A stretch of 64,000 nucleotides of DNA from Xanthomonas sp. 3793 (lineage in GTDB: Bacteria > Pseudomonadota > Gammaproteobacteria > Xanthomonadales > Xanthomonadaceae), in the NCBI RefSeq assembly GCF_024806835.1, contig NZ_JANTYU010000003.1:186001-250000 (forward strand), in the 5' to 3' direction. Every line of letters starts with the position of its first letter. Position 1 is the stretch's first letter. Shown here one piece after another: positions 35,279-45,557 of the stretch. The notes beneath the pieces were generated by a model. The model was given only the letters and a program-made list of their open reading frames with translations. It made no database searches and was not told the DNA's origin. The position numbers and the translations under genes are program-made.

Positions 35279-38200
35279 TCAGCGATCCGCCGCGTACGGC
35301 GAGGTCAGCACCTGCGGTGCGCGGCCCAGTGCGGCGCCCAGGCGATCCATCACAAAGCGCAGATAGAGATTGCTGCTGAACTGGTTGTAGTCGCGTGCGT
35401 TATTGAAGGTCATGCGCCCACCCAGGAACAACTGAGGTGCCACCTGCCATTCGGCCGCGCCACTGAGGTTGTACGACACGCCGGTGCGGCTCTCGCCCGC
35501 ATATACCGGGTCGGTGTAGCGGTCGACCAGGCCCAGCAGCGCCGCCAGCGATGCGGCATCGTAAGCAGCCTGTTGCAGGGTCGGGTCGGTGGGGAAATAC
35601 GGCGTTGGATCGGTCTTGAAATGCTGCACGCCCACACTGGCATCGACCTTCCAGTTGACGCTCTGCCCCGCGCTGCGGCCGCTCCAGTGCACCGGGAAGC
35701 CAAGGTCCACATACTCCTGCGGGCTGAAGTAACCGCCGTGGCCGTATGTGAAGCCGCTGAGATTCTTGTCGTACTGCATGGCGGTCAGGTTGACGCCGGC
35801 GGTCAGCGATTGATTCTGCGTTTCCAGCGCATGCACGTAGAAGCCCAGGTCGGCCTGGCGGTGGTCGTTGTCGGCCACGTTGTGACCGGTCAAGCGGTGC
35901 GCGGCGAGATTGGCATATCCACCGAGCAGGCCGTTGTCGGCGGTAGCCGAGAGCGCGATGCCGTTGCTGGCGACGCCGCCCCATTCGCGGCCGCTGCGCG
36001 CATCCTGCGCGCCGGCGAACGACAGCACGCTGTCGGTCACCGCGCGCCGCGACGCATCGGCCGACCAGCTCACCGTCTCGCCGAGGTCGCCGCGATAGCC
36101 GACGCCACCGACGATGTTCTGCTCCTGGAACCCGATCGGCGTGCTGCCCACGTCGGCGCTGAAACCGCCGTTGCGATAGCGCACGCCCACACCCACGCCG
36201 GTGTCGTCCTGGCTGAGCCGGCGCGCACCGTTGCCGGTGGCGGCCATGCTGTTGAGCGTGGCCGCCAGCGAAGTCGGCGTCTGTTGCGCGGCGGCGGAGC
36301 TGCTGGCCAGCGCCTGCAACGCGGCACCATCGCCAGCGGCCAGCTGTTCGCTGATCGCGGTATTGCCGAGGATGTCGCGCGCCAGCTGCGCAATCGGCGT
36401 GTTGGACGCGTTGACGCTGAGCAGATACGCCGGCAGCGGTTCGTTGGCCAGCGCGGCCAACGCAGCCGGCGTGCTGTTGTTGTTTTCGGTCAGCAGCTCG
36501 CCGAACAGCCCGGTATTCAAGGCATAACGGCGCAGGCGTTCGCGCGTGGCGACGTTATCGCCCTGGGTGGCGAGCAACTGATACACCGCCGAACCGGTCA
36601 GCGTGTCGATCGGGCTGCGGTCGGCGGCAAGCGCGTCGTTGACTGCTGTCTGCGGGCCGGCGCCGAAGCGACTGGCAGTGGCGTAATCGGTGGTCAGCGT
36701 ACCGGCATCCACCACGGTAGGGGTCAGCGTGACGCCGAGTTTGCCTTCGCCCACCGCGAACTCGGCCTGCACCGGCATTTCGATGTCGTCCAGGCGGCCC
36801 AGGCCGTCTTCGCCATCGCGCGAGCGGTACAGCGCGCCACCGGCGAGGTTGTCGCTGTTTTCCGATTGCACGGCGCGCAGTTCGTCGAGCACGCTGTTAC
36901 CGCTACCGGCCGGCGGTAGCGCCTGGGCGGCAGGTCTTGTCAGGCGCGGACCGGCATCCGCGCCGATCGGTGCGGCAGCGCGCGTGGCAAGCAGCCTTTC
37001 GTCGCGTACCGATCCGCGCGGGCGGCTGCCGGGCACAGGCAGCATGGCCGGCGCGACGCTGGCGCTGACCGGTTGCGGCAACACATCGCCGCCGGTGTCC
37101 ACGGATGCACCGGCCGGCGCAACCGCGGCGAACCGGGCCGAGGCCGGCGACGCGGCGAGCGGCGCAACCTCGCCATACGTGCCAGCGCCATCCATGCGCT
37201 CGGACAGCACCGCCGGCGAGCGCGGCATGGCGCCGGTCATGCCGGAAAACGGATTGAGCGGCCGGCCGGCCGAGGCCACCGCTGCCGGGCCACGTGCGCC
37301 CGGCAGGCCGTTATCGAGCTGACCGGCCTGGCGTTGCTGCGCAGCCAGCGCCGCGCGGAAATACTGCTCGGCCTTGCGGTTCTTGCCGGCGCTGCGATAC
37401 ACGCGTCCGGCAGCGGCCAGCACCTCCGGCGACTCCGGCGCCTGCGCCAGCGCGCGCTGCAGATAACTCTCGGCGTTGCGCAGATCCGACTGCGCGGCGG
37501 CGCTGTTGGCGGCGGCAGTGAGCGTGTCCAGATCGTTGGGATGGCGCTGCAGGATCTGCTGATAGATCGCCAGCGCCTGGCGCTGATCGCCGGCGGCGGC
37601 ATACAGCCGTGCCAGTGCCGCCTGGGCGTCGCGGTTGTCCGGTTGCTGTGCCAGGATCGGCGACAGCGCATCGTAGGCGCCTTCCAGATTGCCGAGCTCG
37701 CGCAAGGCATCCACCTGGCGCAGCGTGTAGGCGCTGCGCAGGGTTTGATAGCGGCGCAATTGTTCCGGCGTCATGGTGGTGGATTGCAGCTGGCGCAGCA
37801 CTGCCGACAATTCCGCATCCTGGTGCGCGCGCAGCAGCACGCCGGCATATTGCAGGCGGTCTTCGGTGCGCGGATTGGCGCCGGTGACCAGGCGCTGCGC
37901 CAGCACCAGCGCGCGCGGGGCGTTGCCGGCGTCGGCATGCGCGCCGGCCAGGCTGGCCAGCAACTGCGGATCGTCGAGCTGGTTGCCCAGCGCAGTTTCG
38001 GTGCGCGCGAGCAACTGCTGCGCCTCGCCAACCCTGCCCTGCTCCACCAGCAGCCGCGCCTGACGTGCCTGCAGTTCGATCCAGGCGATGGTGCGCAGCT
38101 GGGTCATTTCCGGCGTGCGCGCGGCCGCCGGAATGCGATCCAGGCTGTCGTACGCGCCCTGCCAGTCGCCGCTTTCCTGCGCGAGCAAGGCGTTGGCGTG

Positions 38201-39808
38201 CAGCGCTTCGGGCTGGTCCCCGTGCACGGCAAGCAGGCCATCCATGACGCTGCGCGCCTGATCGGGGCGGCCGGCCTGTTGATACAGACGGGCCAGATCC
38301 AGGCGAATCCAGGCGTCGCCGGGACGTTCGACCATGGCCGCTTCCAGCTCGGCCTGCGCGCTGACCGCATCGCCGGCCTCCAGCGATTGCCGCGCGCGGG
38401 CGCGCTGCACGTTGGAACGCAGCAAGGCTTGCCCGCCGGACTTGGCGCGCTCGGCAGCCGGCAGGCGGTTGAACAATTCGCTGGCTTCGGTCATGCGGCC
38501 CTGGCGGCTGTACAGCCCGACCAGGCCCTGCAAGGCGCCGGGGTTATCGGCATCGCGCGACAGCGCCTTGCGATAACTGGCTTCGGCCGCGACGGGATCG
38601 CTGGCGCTTTGCAGACCGCCCAGCGCGACATGGCCTGCCGGCTCGTTGGGCAGCAACTGCACCGACTGCTCCACCAACTGGCGTGCCTGCGCGATGTCTC
38701 CGCGCGCGCGCGCGGCTTCGGCTTGCTGCAGCTGTTGCCAGTAGCGCGCGCTGTCCAGCGCACCTTTCCATTTGCCGCTGCTGGCCGCGGCCGCGCGCAG
38801 CAGCTCCTGCGCTTCGGCAAAGCGTTGCTGACGCAGCCGCACCGAGCCCAGGCCGCCCAATGCTTCCGGGTCGCGCGAGCGGGCGCGCAGCACCTGGGTG
38901 AAGCGTTGTTCGGCCGTGCTCAGATTGCCGGCATTGAGCGCGCGAAAACCTTCGCTGAGCGCGACGCCGTTGGGGTCGGCGGGCGCAGCGGCAGCAGCCG
39001 CGCGTTGTTCGCGCAATTGACCGAGCTTGGCGGTCACGTCGGCATCGGTCGGCGTACCGGCCAGAAATGCCTGGTACAGCGGTGCATCGGCGGTGCTGGC
39101 GTTGAGCCACAGCAACGCCTGGCGCCAGCTGGTGCGTGCCGGGCCGCCGACATCGGCGCGTTGGGCCAGCGTGCGCAATTGCGCGATGCCTTCGCGACGG
39201 GTGGGCTCGCGGTAGCTCAACACCTGGGCCAGCGCCAGCTGCACGGACGGGTTGGCCGGGTCGCTGGCCTGCAGCCTGCGCAGCCCGTCGCGCGCACGCT
39301 CCCAACCGGTTGGCGTGCCGGCCAACGATTGGTAGTACTCCAGCGCAAGATTGGGCGGCGGCGCCTTGCCGGCAAACACGGCTTCATAGCTGCGCGCGGC
39401 TTCCACATAACGTCCTGCCGCGGCGGCGCGGCGTGCATTGCGCAGGTTGGGATCTTCGCCGGCAGTGGCGCTGCCGCGCGCACCGATCGCCACACGCAGG
39501 CGCTGCGCCTGCGGCGATTGCGGATGCGCCGCTTCCAGTTGCTGCAGGCGCTTGCGCGCTTCGGACTGGCGGCCCTGCGCCAGGTCGATCTGCGCCAGGC
39601 CGAGCAAGGCATCGGGCTGGTCCGGGTCGATGCCGAGCAGCTTTTTCCAGGTGTCGGCGGCCAGGTCGTCGCGACCCTGGTCGTGCCAGTAGTTGCCCTG
39701 CCCGACCAGTTGCTGGGTCGCGCTGGTCTGCGCGTGCACCGGGCAGGCAAGCAGGCACAGGTCGATCATGCCGGCCAGATAGAGCGGCGTCAGGTTTTTG
39801 CGGAGCAT
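35279..39808 (-). CDS. bcsC: Cellulose synthase outer-membrane/TPR subunit BcsC
   Basis: BcsC carries the cellulose chain through the periplasm and outer membrane. The 1509-residue protein begins with a signal peptide (about 26 residues, V-H-A-Q). About 1000 residues of tetratricopeptide repeats follow, with a proline/alanine-rich break near residue 850-980. The C-terminal ~350 residues form an outer-membrane barrel (Y-R-N-G-G-F-S-A-D-V-G-S-T-P-I-G-F, G-H-G-G-Y-F-S-P-Q-E-Y). This is the normal BcsC plan, somewhat longer than in E. coli. The start overlaps the bcsZ stop by 19 bases; it is the last gene of the operon. Confidence 0.95.
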   Translation of the reverse strand: MLRKNLTPLYLAGMIDLCLLACPVHAQTSATQQLVGQGNYWHDQGRDDLAADTWKKLLGIDPDQPDALLGLAQIDLAQGRQSEARKRLQQLEAAHPQSPQAQRLRVAIGARGSATAGEDPNLRNARRAAAAGRYVEAARSYEAVFAGKAPPPNLALEYYQSLAGTPTGWERARDGLRRLQASDPANPSVQLALAQVLSYREPTRREGIAQLRTLAQRADVGGPARTSWRQALLWLNASTADAPLYQAFLAGTPTDADVTAKLGQLREQRAAAAAAPADPNGVALSEGFRALNAGNLSTAEQRFTQVLRARSRDPEALGGLGSVRLRQQRFAEAQELLRAAAASSGKWKGALDSARYWQQLQQAEAARARGDIAQARQLVEQSVQLLPNEPAGHVALGGLQSASDPVAAEASYRKALSRDADNPGALQGLVGLYSRQGRMTEASELFNRLPAAERAKSGGQALLRSNVQRARARQSLEAGDAVSAQAELEAAMVERPGDAWIRLDLARLYQQAGRPDQARSVMDGLLAVHGDQPEALHANALLAQESGDWQGAYDSLDRIPAAARTPEMTQLRTIAWIELQARQARLLVEQGRVGEAQQLLARTETALGNQLDDPQLLASLAGAHADAGNAPRALVLAQRLVTGANPRTEDRLQYAGVLLRAHQDAELSAVLRQLQSTTMTPEQLRRYQTLRSAYTLRQVDALRELGNLEGAYDALSPILAQQPDNRDAQAALARLYAAAGDQRQALAIYQQILQRHPNDLDTLTAAANSAAAQSDLRNAESYLQRALAQAPESPEVLAAAGRVYRSAGKNRKAEQYFRAALAAQQRQAGQLDNGLPGARGPAAVASAGRPLNPFSGMTGAMPRSPAVLSERMDGAGTYGEVAPLAASPASARFAAVAPAGASVDTGGDVLPQPVSASVAPAMLPVPGSRPRGSVRDERLLATRAAAPIGADAGPRLTRPAAQALPPAGSGNSVLDELRAVQSENSDNLAGGALYRSRDGEDGLGRLDDIEMPVQAEFAVGEGKLGVTLTPTVVDAGTLTTDYATASRFGAGPQTAVNDALAADRSPIDTLTGSAVYQLLATQGDNVATRERLRRYALNTGLFGELLTENNNSTPAALAALANEPLPAYLLSVNASNTPIAQLARDILGNTAISEQLAAGDGAALQALASSSAAAQQTPTSLAATLNSMAATGNGARRLSQDDTGVGVGVRYRNGGFSADVGSTPIGFQEQNIVGGVGYRGDLGETVSWSADASRRAVTDSVLSFAGAQDARSGREWGGVASNGIALSATADNGLLGGYANLAAHRLTGHNVADNDHRQADLGFYVHALETQNQSLTAGVNLTAMQYDKNLSGFTYGHGGYFSPQEYVDLGFPVHWSGRSAGQSVNWKVDASVGVQHFKTDPTPYFPTDPTLQQAAYDAASLAALLGLVDRYTDPVYAGESRTGVSYNLSGAAEWQVAPQLFLGGRMTFNNARDYNQFSSNLYLRFVMDRLGAALGRAPQVLTSPYAADR

Positions 39809-40971
39809 GCAGGCGTTCTCCAGGCGGGCAGCAGGCGCCCGTCTGCGGCAAAGCGGTAGCGGTTCTCAAGCCAGCCCTGTCCGAACAGGGCCAGCGTGCG
39901 TTCGAAATACGGCAGCGCTGCGGCGGCCGGTGTGGCGGCCAGCGGAATCCGCTGCGCCTGCGCCTTGAGCAGCGCAGGCTGCCGCAGCGCGCTCAGATAC
40001 GGCAGCAACGCGGCGGAAAACCCCACCGGCACGGTGCCAGTGCCCACGCCGCGCGCGGTGTCGATCTTTTCGGCAAACGCGGTGCCTGCGGCGAGCAGGT
40101 CGGCCGGGCCGGACAAATCCTGCAGCAACTTCGCGCGCAGCGGCTCGCCGGCGTCCAGCATGCCGGCCCACAGGTACACGCGGATGGCATCGTAGCTGCC
40201 GAGATTGCCGCGCTTGGGATCGGCACCGAAGGCCTTGCCGTCCCACACGGTCCAATCCGGCGCAAAGCCGACCGGCGCACTGTCGCGCAGCACGCGCGCC
40301 GCGTTGGCGGCGATCGCCGCCCACGGCCCCTTGGGGTCGGCGTTGGCGCAGCGGCGCAGCACCTGGATCGGCAGATAACTGGGATTGAGCGTCCAGCGGC
40401 CGGGTTCGACAAAGCCGCTGCGGCCGGGCAACAGCATCGGCCCCAGGCCAGGCAGCGCAGCCACTTCCTGGGTGCGCATCAGTTGCAGGATCTGCTGGCC
40501 GGCCTTGCCGTAACCGGGGCGGTTCCACAGCCGGCCGGCTTCCAGCAAGGCGTAAGCGATCCACAACTCGCCATCGCTGGCGGTATTGGCATCGAGCACG
40601 CGCCAGTCGCCGCTGCCATCGCGGCCCCACAACCAGGCAGGCAGATTGAGATCCGGGCGGCCACCGCACAGGTTGTGCCGGGTCCAGCCCAGTACCTTGT
40701 CGAACAGCACCTGGTCATTGGCCACCAGCGCGAAGAACAGCGCATACGACTGGCCTTCGGAGGTGGAGCGTTGATCGGCGTTGAGGAAGTCCACCACCCG
40801 GCCGTCGGGCTGGATGTGCTTGGACACGAATGCGTTCCAAAGCGGCCAGGCGCCGCACTGTGCGGGTGCCGCCGTCGCGCCGGCCGGCAACAGCGCGGCC
40901 AGCGACGCCAGCGCACCGGCGCGCAGCAGGCTGCGGCGCGTCATGACACTGCCGCGCGTGTGCGCGTTCAT
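39790..40971 (-). CDS. bcsZ: Periplasmic endo-1,4-beta-glucanase BcsZ (GH8)
   Basis: BcsZ trims nascent cellulose in the periplasm. The 393-residue protein belongs to glycoside hydrolase family 8: S-T-S-E-G-Q-S-Y near residue 70 carries the proton-donor glutamate and D-G-E-L-W-I-A-Y near residue 130 the partner aspartate. The N-terminus has a T-R-R-S-L-L sequence before the hydrophobic core, which looks like a twin-arginine signal. I start at 40971, which overlaps the bcsB stop (ATGA); the ATG nine codons later (40944) starts closer to the twin-arginine motif and is also possible. Confidence 0.94.
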   Translation of the reverse strand: MNAHTRGSVMTRRSLLRAGALASLAALLPAGATAAPAQCGAWPLWNAFVSKHIQPDGRVVDFLNADQRSTSEGQSYALFFALVANDQVLFDKVLGWTRHNLCGGRPDLNLPAWLWGRDGSGDWRVLDANTASDGELWIAYALLEAGRLWNRPGYGKAGQQILQLMRTQEVAALPGLGPMLLPGRSGFVEPGRWTLNPSYLPIQVLRRCANADPKGPWAAIAANAARVLRDSAPVGFAPDWTVWDGKAFGADPKRGNLGSYDAIRVYLWAGMLDAGEPLRAKLLQDLSGPADLLAAGTAFAEKIDTARGVGTGTVPVGFSAALLPYLSALRQPALLKAQAQRIPLAATPAAAALPYFERTLALFGQGWLENRYRFAADGRLLPAWRTPACSAKT

Positions 40972-43331
40972 GCGCCGTGGCCGTCGTTGAGGCGCTCGGC
41001 GGTGTGCCGGCGCAGCAGTACGCGCGCGGCCAGTGCCAGCAGCAGCGCCAGCAGCACCACGGTCAAGGCCAGCCAGACCGGGTGATGCGAGAAGTACCAG
41101 CGCAGCCAGGTCGGCAACGGCAGGTGGCCCACGTAATAGGTCTGGTTGCCGACCAGGCTGGTGACCTTCTTCTGCTGCAGCAACACCACGCTGCCCTGGA
41201 AATCCTTGAGCAACGCCGGGTCGAACCAGGCATCGAACAGACGACTCATGTTGGCCGGGTCTTCGGTCTGAAACGCGACCACGCTGCGGCCGGATTTCAA
41301 CGGCGATTCGAAGCCCATCAGCAACACGTCGTCGGGCTGCGGCTGCAACGCGATGTCGGTGGTGGTCGGCAGGTCGGTGCGGCGCGCGTCGAACGACAGA
41401 AAACCGGGCAGTTTGTCGAACAGCCAATCGGTCAGGCCGATGCGGCGATTCTGCCCGTCCTGGCCTACCGGCAGCTGAGCGCGCCACTGCTTGAACAGCG
41501 GTTGCGACTCAGCGCTGCCCAGCAGCAACAGATCGCGATCGGCATGCTGCTGCACCGCGCTGGCGGCGATGATCTGCACATGCAGCGCCGGGTAGCCGGT
41601 GGACGCACCGAACCGGCCGAGCAGGGTCAGCACATTGCCCAGATCCTGGTCGCCCGGGTTGTTGGGCAGAACGATCGCCGATTCGGACAGATCGGCCAGC
41701 CGCGTGAACGGGTAGCCGGCATTGGCGAACGCAGCCAGATTCGGCATCGCCATGTAGTGGTGGAAGCCGCTCAGGTCGATGGTGGAATCGGCATCGATGG
41801 CGCCGGACACATCCGGGAAGGTGTTCTTGCAGGCCTCGCCTTGCGGGCGATCGAAGAAGAAATGGAAGCGCAGTTGGCTATTGGCCGAAAACGCGCCCAC
41901 CGGCAGTTTCAGATCCTGATGCACCGGCATGCTGCCGCGCGTGCCCAGGCTGTTCCACCAGCGCATCGGCGTGGATTCGGCGAACGGGCGGCCGGTCAGC
42001 GGCAAGGTGGTCACGAACGACTCGTTGATGCTGACATTGAGCGCGGACTTGTTGTCCTGCTCCGGAAGCGTGTAGCGGTACTTCAGCGCCACCGGAATGC
42101 CGTCGCGCTCCCACACGAACAGGTCCGGCGGCAGTTGCAGACCGACCCGGATCAGGTCCGGGTGATAGCCGGTGACGTTGAGCGCGCCGGACTGGGTGAC
42201 CAGGTCGCCGAAGCGCACCGGATGCTCGCTGGAAACCCACTTGGGCGCGTCGTATGGCCGACGCGGCGTCGGCGCGGACATCTCGCCGATCCGCGCCACC
42301 GCACCGGTCAACGGCGCGCGCAGCGCCAGCGCGGTAGCCGCGCGTTGCAGATCGTCGGTGTTGCGGCCCAGCACTAGCAGCAGCTTGCCGTTGGGATCGG
42401 TCGGGTTGACCACCACCGCAACCGTCGGCCCGCGGATATCGGCCACGCCGCTGTCGGCGGTGGCGAACTGCGCAGGCAAGGTGTCGGGCGTGGCGAACAC
42501 CACCGCGTTGCCGGTGGCCGGCAGGGCGCTGGTCGAGGCCGTGAACACCGCACCGCGATACCCGGCCAGGGTGCCGAACCACGAGGCGACCGTGCCGGCG
42601 GCCTGCAACGTGGCCATGTCCGGCTGCTGCGGGAAATAGAACGGCAGCTCCAGACGCCGCGTATCGCGCACATCGAAAAACGGCACCGGCAGCAGCGCCA
42701 GGTTGTTGGCCAGCGCCAGCGGCGTGGTGGTCAACGACAGGCTGGTGGCCGCGTCCACATTCGCCCACAGGCTGCTGTGGTCGGGGTCTTCGCACTCGCG
42801 CGTGTAATGCCCGATGAGTTGCAGGTTGAGCTGGTTGTAGTCGGTGATCAGCCGCGGATCGACCGGCAGATCGGCCGAGAGCAACTTGCCGGCGTTGGCC
42901 TTGTCGGTGGGCAAGGTCGCAACGGTCACGCCGTTGATGGTGACCTTGACGTGCGACAGGTCCGGCAGCAGCGATGGCGAGTAGCTGTATTTCAGGTTGA
43001 GCGTGGCGGCGGTGACGATTTCATCGCTACGCACACTGAAGGGCACACCGGCACTGCCCTGCACGCCGCGCAAGGTGATTTCGTAATCGATGCCGAGATC
43101 GCGCAGCGTGGCCGCGCGCGTGCTGCCAGCGGGCAGCGGTGCCGGCGCCGCAGGTGCGATCGCTGTTGCCGCCGCGCTCTGCGCATCGTCGTCGGCCTGC
43201 GCAGCCGGCACCGGTTGTTGCGCCTGCGCCAGACCGGCCAGTAGCGTGAGCGCGCAGGTCAACACCGCCGGGGACATTCGCATCAGTTGTTTCTTTGCAG
43301 GGGAAAGGGAACTACCACGCATCACGTTCAC
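40968..43331 (-). CDS. bcsB: Cellulose synthase periplasmic subunit BcsB
   Basis: BcsB is the periplasmic, membrane-anchored partner of BcsA and guides the polymer. The 787-residue protein has a signal peptide ending about residue 37, the carbohydrate-binding and flavodoxin-like domains typical of the family (for example R-D-T-R-R-L-E-L-P-F-Y-F and T-Y-Y-V-G-H-L-P near the end), and a single C-terminal membrane helix after R-W-Y-F-S-H-H-P. The stop overlaps bcsZ and the start overlaps bcsA, each by four bases, so A-B-Z are translationally coupled. Confidence 0.96.
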   Translation of the reverse strand: MNVMRGSSLSPAKKQLMRMSPAVLTCALTLLAGLAQAQQPVPAAQADDDAQSAAATAIAPAAPAPLPAGSTRAATLRDLGIDYEITLRGVQGSAGVPFSVRSDEIVTAATLNLKYSYSPSLLPDLSHVKVTINGVTVATLPTDKANAGKLLSADLPVDPRLITDYNQLNLQLIGHYTRECEDPDHSSLWANVDAATSLSLTTTPLALANNLALLPVPFFDVRDTRRLELPFYFPQQPDMATLQAAGTVASWFGTLAGYRGAVFTASTSALPATGNAVVFATPDTLPAQFATADSGVADIRGPTVAVVVNPTDPNGKLLLVLGRNTDDLQRAATALALRAPLTGAVARIGEMSAPTPRRPYDAPKWVSSEHPVRFGDLVTQSGALNVTGYHPDLIRVGLQLPPDLFVWERDGIPVALKYRYTLPEQDNKSALNVSINESFVTTLPLTGRPFAESTPMRWWNSLGTRGSMPVHQDLKLPVGAFSANSQLRFHFFFDRPQGEACKNTFPDVSGAIDADSTIDLSGFHHYMAMPNLAAFANAGYPFTRLADLSESAIVLPNNPGDQDLGNVLTLLGRFGASTGYPALHVQIIAASAVQQHADRDLLLLGSAESQPLFKQWRAQLPVGQDGQNRRIGLTDWLFDKLPGFLSFDARRTDLPTTTDIALQPQPDDVLLMGFESPLKSGRSVVAFQTEDPANMSRLFDAWFDPALLKDFQGSVVLLQQKKVTSLVGNQTYYVGHLPLPTWLRWYFSHHPVWLALTVVLLALLLALAARVLLRRHTAERLNDGHGA

Positions 43332-45472
43332 GACTCCAGATCCACCGCGCGCGCCGGACGGAACCCCTGGCGCGTGCTATCCACCATATGCCGGCCCAGG
43401 CGCCCGAACCCGCGCGCACTCGCCGCCAAGACCTGACCCATCGAGCGCCAGAACGAATCGCGATCGTGCTGGCCCCATTGCGACAACCAGATATCGGCGC
43501 GCGCAAAGGTGGACGCCACCAGCCAGCGCTCCTGCTCCATCGACATCGCGGTGAACTGCACGCTGACCTGGCCATCGCGGTCCTGCCGCACCACGGCCGG
43601 CAAGGTCTGCTCGATGCCGCGATGACTGAGTCCGATCTGCACCGCCAGGCCGGGTTCGATCGGCTGCGGCTGCGCGAGCTTGATCGCCATGCCGCCGGTG
43701 GAAAAATTCACCGAGCGGCATGCCAGCGCCCCGCCGTCGGGCAGGTACAGATTGACCGGGATATCCAGCGGCACACGGTGCGCGCTGCGCACCTGGCGGG
43801 TTTCGCTGGCCGTGGCGATCGTGGCGCCGAGCAGCACCATGTTGTAGAGCGTCCAGGCCAGGTTGAACCAGATCGTCTGCTGCTCGCCGCTGCCGCCGAC
43901 ATAGATCAGCCGCAGCACGCCGGCGATCACGCCGACCACATTGAGCAGCAGCAGGAACAGATACGGCTTGGCGATCTGCGCATCGAAATAACTGCGCGCC
44001 ACCAGCCCGCCCTTGGGCGTGACGTTGAACTTGCCGAGCTTGGGATTGAGCAAGGCCACCAGCGTGGGGCGGAAGATGTACCAGGCCAGCGTGGTCTCGT
44101 AGACCTCGTTCCACAACAGATGGCGGAAGCGGCTCTGCACGCGCAGGTTGGTCAGATTGGCCTGCAGGATGTGCGGCAGCGCGTAGGCCAGGATCATCAA
44201 CGCCGATGCCTGGATCACATGCGCGCCGAAGAACAGGTACGCCAGCGGCGCGGTGAGATAGATGATGCGCGGCAGCCCGTAGAAGAAGTGCAGCATCGCG
44301 TTGAGATAGCACAGCCGCTGCGACAGCTTGAGCCCGCGACCGAGTAACGGATTATCGATGCGCGCGATCTGCGCCATGCCGCGCGCCCAGCGGATGCGCT
44401 GCGCCACATGCCCGGACAGGCTCTCGGTGGCCAGTCCCGCCGCCTGCGGCACCGCCAGATACGCGGTGCGATAGCCGCGACGCTGCAATTTGAGCGCGGT
44501 GTGCGCATCTTCGGTCACGGTTTCCACCGCCACACCGCCGACCTCTTCCAGCGCGGTGCGCTTGATCACCGCGCACGAGCCGCAGAAGAACGTGGCGTTC
44601 CATTGGTCGTTGCCATCCTGCAACAGGCCGTAGAACAGCTCGCCTTCGTTGGGTACCTTGCCGTGCGTATCGAGGTTGCGCTCGAACGGATCCGGCGAGA
44701 AGAAATAGTGCGGCATCTGCACCAGCGCCAGCTTGGTGTCGCGCAGAAACCAGCCCATCGCCACCTGCAGGAACGAGCGGGTCGGGATGTGATCGCAATC
44801 GAAGATGGCCACGTATTGACCGCTGCACTTCTTCAACGCCGCATTGATGTTGCCGGCCTTGGCGTGCGCATTGTTGGTGCGGGTGACGTAGTTGATGCCG
44901 ACCTCGGCGCAGAACTCGCGGAACTCGTCGCGGCGTCCGTCATCGAGCAGGTGGATGGTGATCTTGCCGGCCGGCCAATCGATCACGCTGGCGGCCAGCA
45001 CGGTGGTGCGCACTACCGACAACGGCTCGTTGTAGGTGGGGATGAACACGTCCACGCTCGGCCACAGGCTCTGGTCGGCAGGCAAGGGCGCCGGCTTGCG
45101 ATTAAGCGGCCACAGCACCTGGAAATAGCCCAGCACCAGGATCACGAATGCATACAGCTCCGCGCCGAGCAGGCCCAGGCCGAGAATGAAATCCACCGCG
45201 CTGCCCACGCCCATGGTCTGCGTCATGCGCCACCAGATGTAGCGGCACGACACCGCCAGCGACATGCTCATCATCATCAGGATGACCACCCGCCCGCCAC
45301 GGTTGCGCACCGCCAGCGCCACCGCGAACAGCACTCCGGAAAACACCATCTGCTGGGTGACATCCATCGGCACGGCCACCACGAACACCAGCAGCAGGCC
45401 ACCCAGCAGCCACAGCGCCCAGGTTGCCAACGTGGGCAACGGTGATGCGGAACGGAGGCGGGCTGTGGTCAT
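43328..45472 (-). CDS. bcsA: Cellulose synthase catalytic subunit BcsA
   Basis: BcsA polymerises UDP-glucose and threads the chain through the inner membrane. The 714-residue protein has N-terminal helices, then the GT2 domain with F-I-P-T-Y-N-E-P, L-L-D-D-G, F-D-C-D-H, T-E-D-A-H-T and the processivity motif Q-R-I-R-W. More helices follow, then a C-terminal PilZ domain with R-S-A-H-R (RxxxR) and N-F-S-T-G-G (D/NxSxxG), both needed to bind c-di-GMP. Cellulose output is therefore expected to depend on c-di-GMP. The start at 45472 gives M-T-T-A-R-L; upstream in-frame sequence crosses the intergenic gap. Confidence 0.97.
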   Translation of the reverse strand: MTTARLRSASPLPTLATWALWLLGGLLLVFVVAVPMDVTQQMVFSGVLFAVALAVRNRGGRVVILMMMSMSLAVSCRYIWWRMTQTMGVGSAVDFILGLGLLGAELYAFVILVLGYFQVLWPLNRKPAPLPADQSLWPSVDVFIPTYNEPLSVVRTTVLAASVIDWPAGKITIHLLDDGRRDEFREFCAEVGINYVTRTNNAHAKAGNINAALKKCSGQYVAIFDCDHIPTRSFLQVAMGWFLRDTKLALVQMPHYFFSPDPFERNLDTHGKVPNEGELFYGLLQDGNDQWNATFFCGSCAVIKRTALEEVGGVAVETVTEDAHTALKLQRRGYRTAYLAVPQAAGLATESLSGHVAQRIRWARGMAQIARIDNPLLGRGLKLSQRLCYLNAMLHFFYGLPRIIYLTAPLAYLFFGAHVIQASALMILAYALPHILQANLTNLRVQSRFRHLLWNEVYETTLAWYIFRPTLVALLNPKLGKFNVTPKGGLVARSYFDAQIAKPYLFLLLLNVVGVIAGVLRLIYVGGSGEQQTIWFNLAWTLYNMVLLGATIATASETRQVRSAHRVPLDIPVNLYLPDGGALACRSVNFSTGGMAIKLAQPQPIEPGLAVQIGLSHRGIEQTLPAVVRQDRDGQVSVQFTAMSMEQERWLVASTFARADIWLSQWGQHDRDSFWRSMGQVLAASARGFGRLGRHMVDSTRQGFRPARAVDLES

Positions 45473-45557
45473 CGGGCAATCCTGGAAACGTGGCGGACGT
45501 GCGGCAACGCAGCGGCAATCGCCTGACGCGCTTGCCGGGAAGGACGGAGGTGAGGCG

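Noticed and set aside
37073-39859. A 928-codon open frame on the plus strand opposite bcsC
   Set aside because: Mirror of the TPR-encoding codons of bcsC; no start signal, no domain, repetitive Arg/Gln/Ala content.
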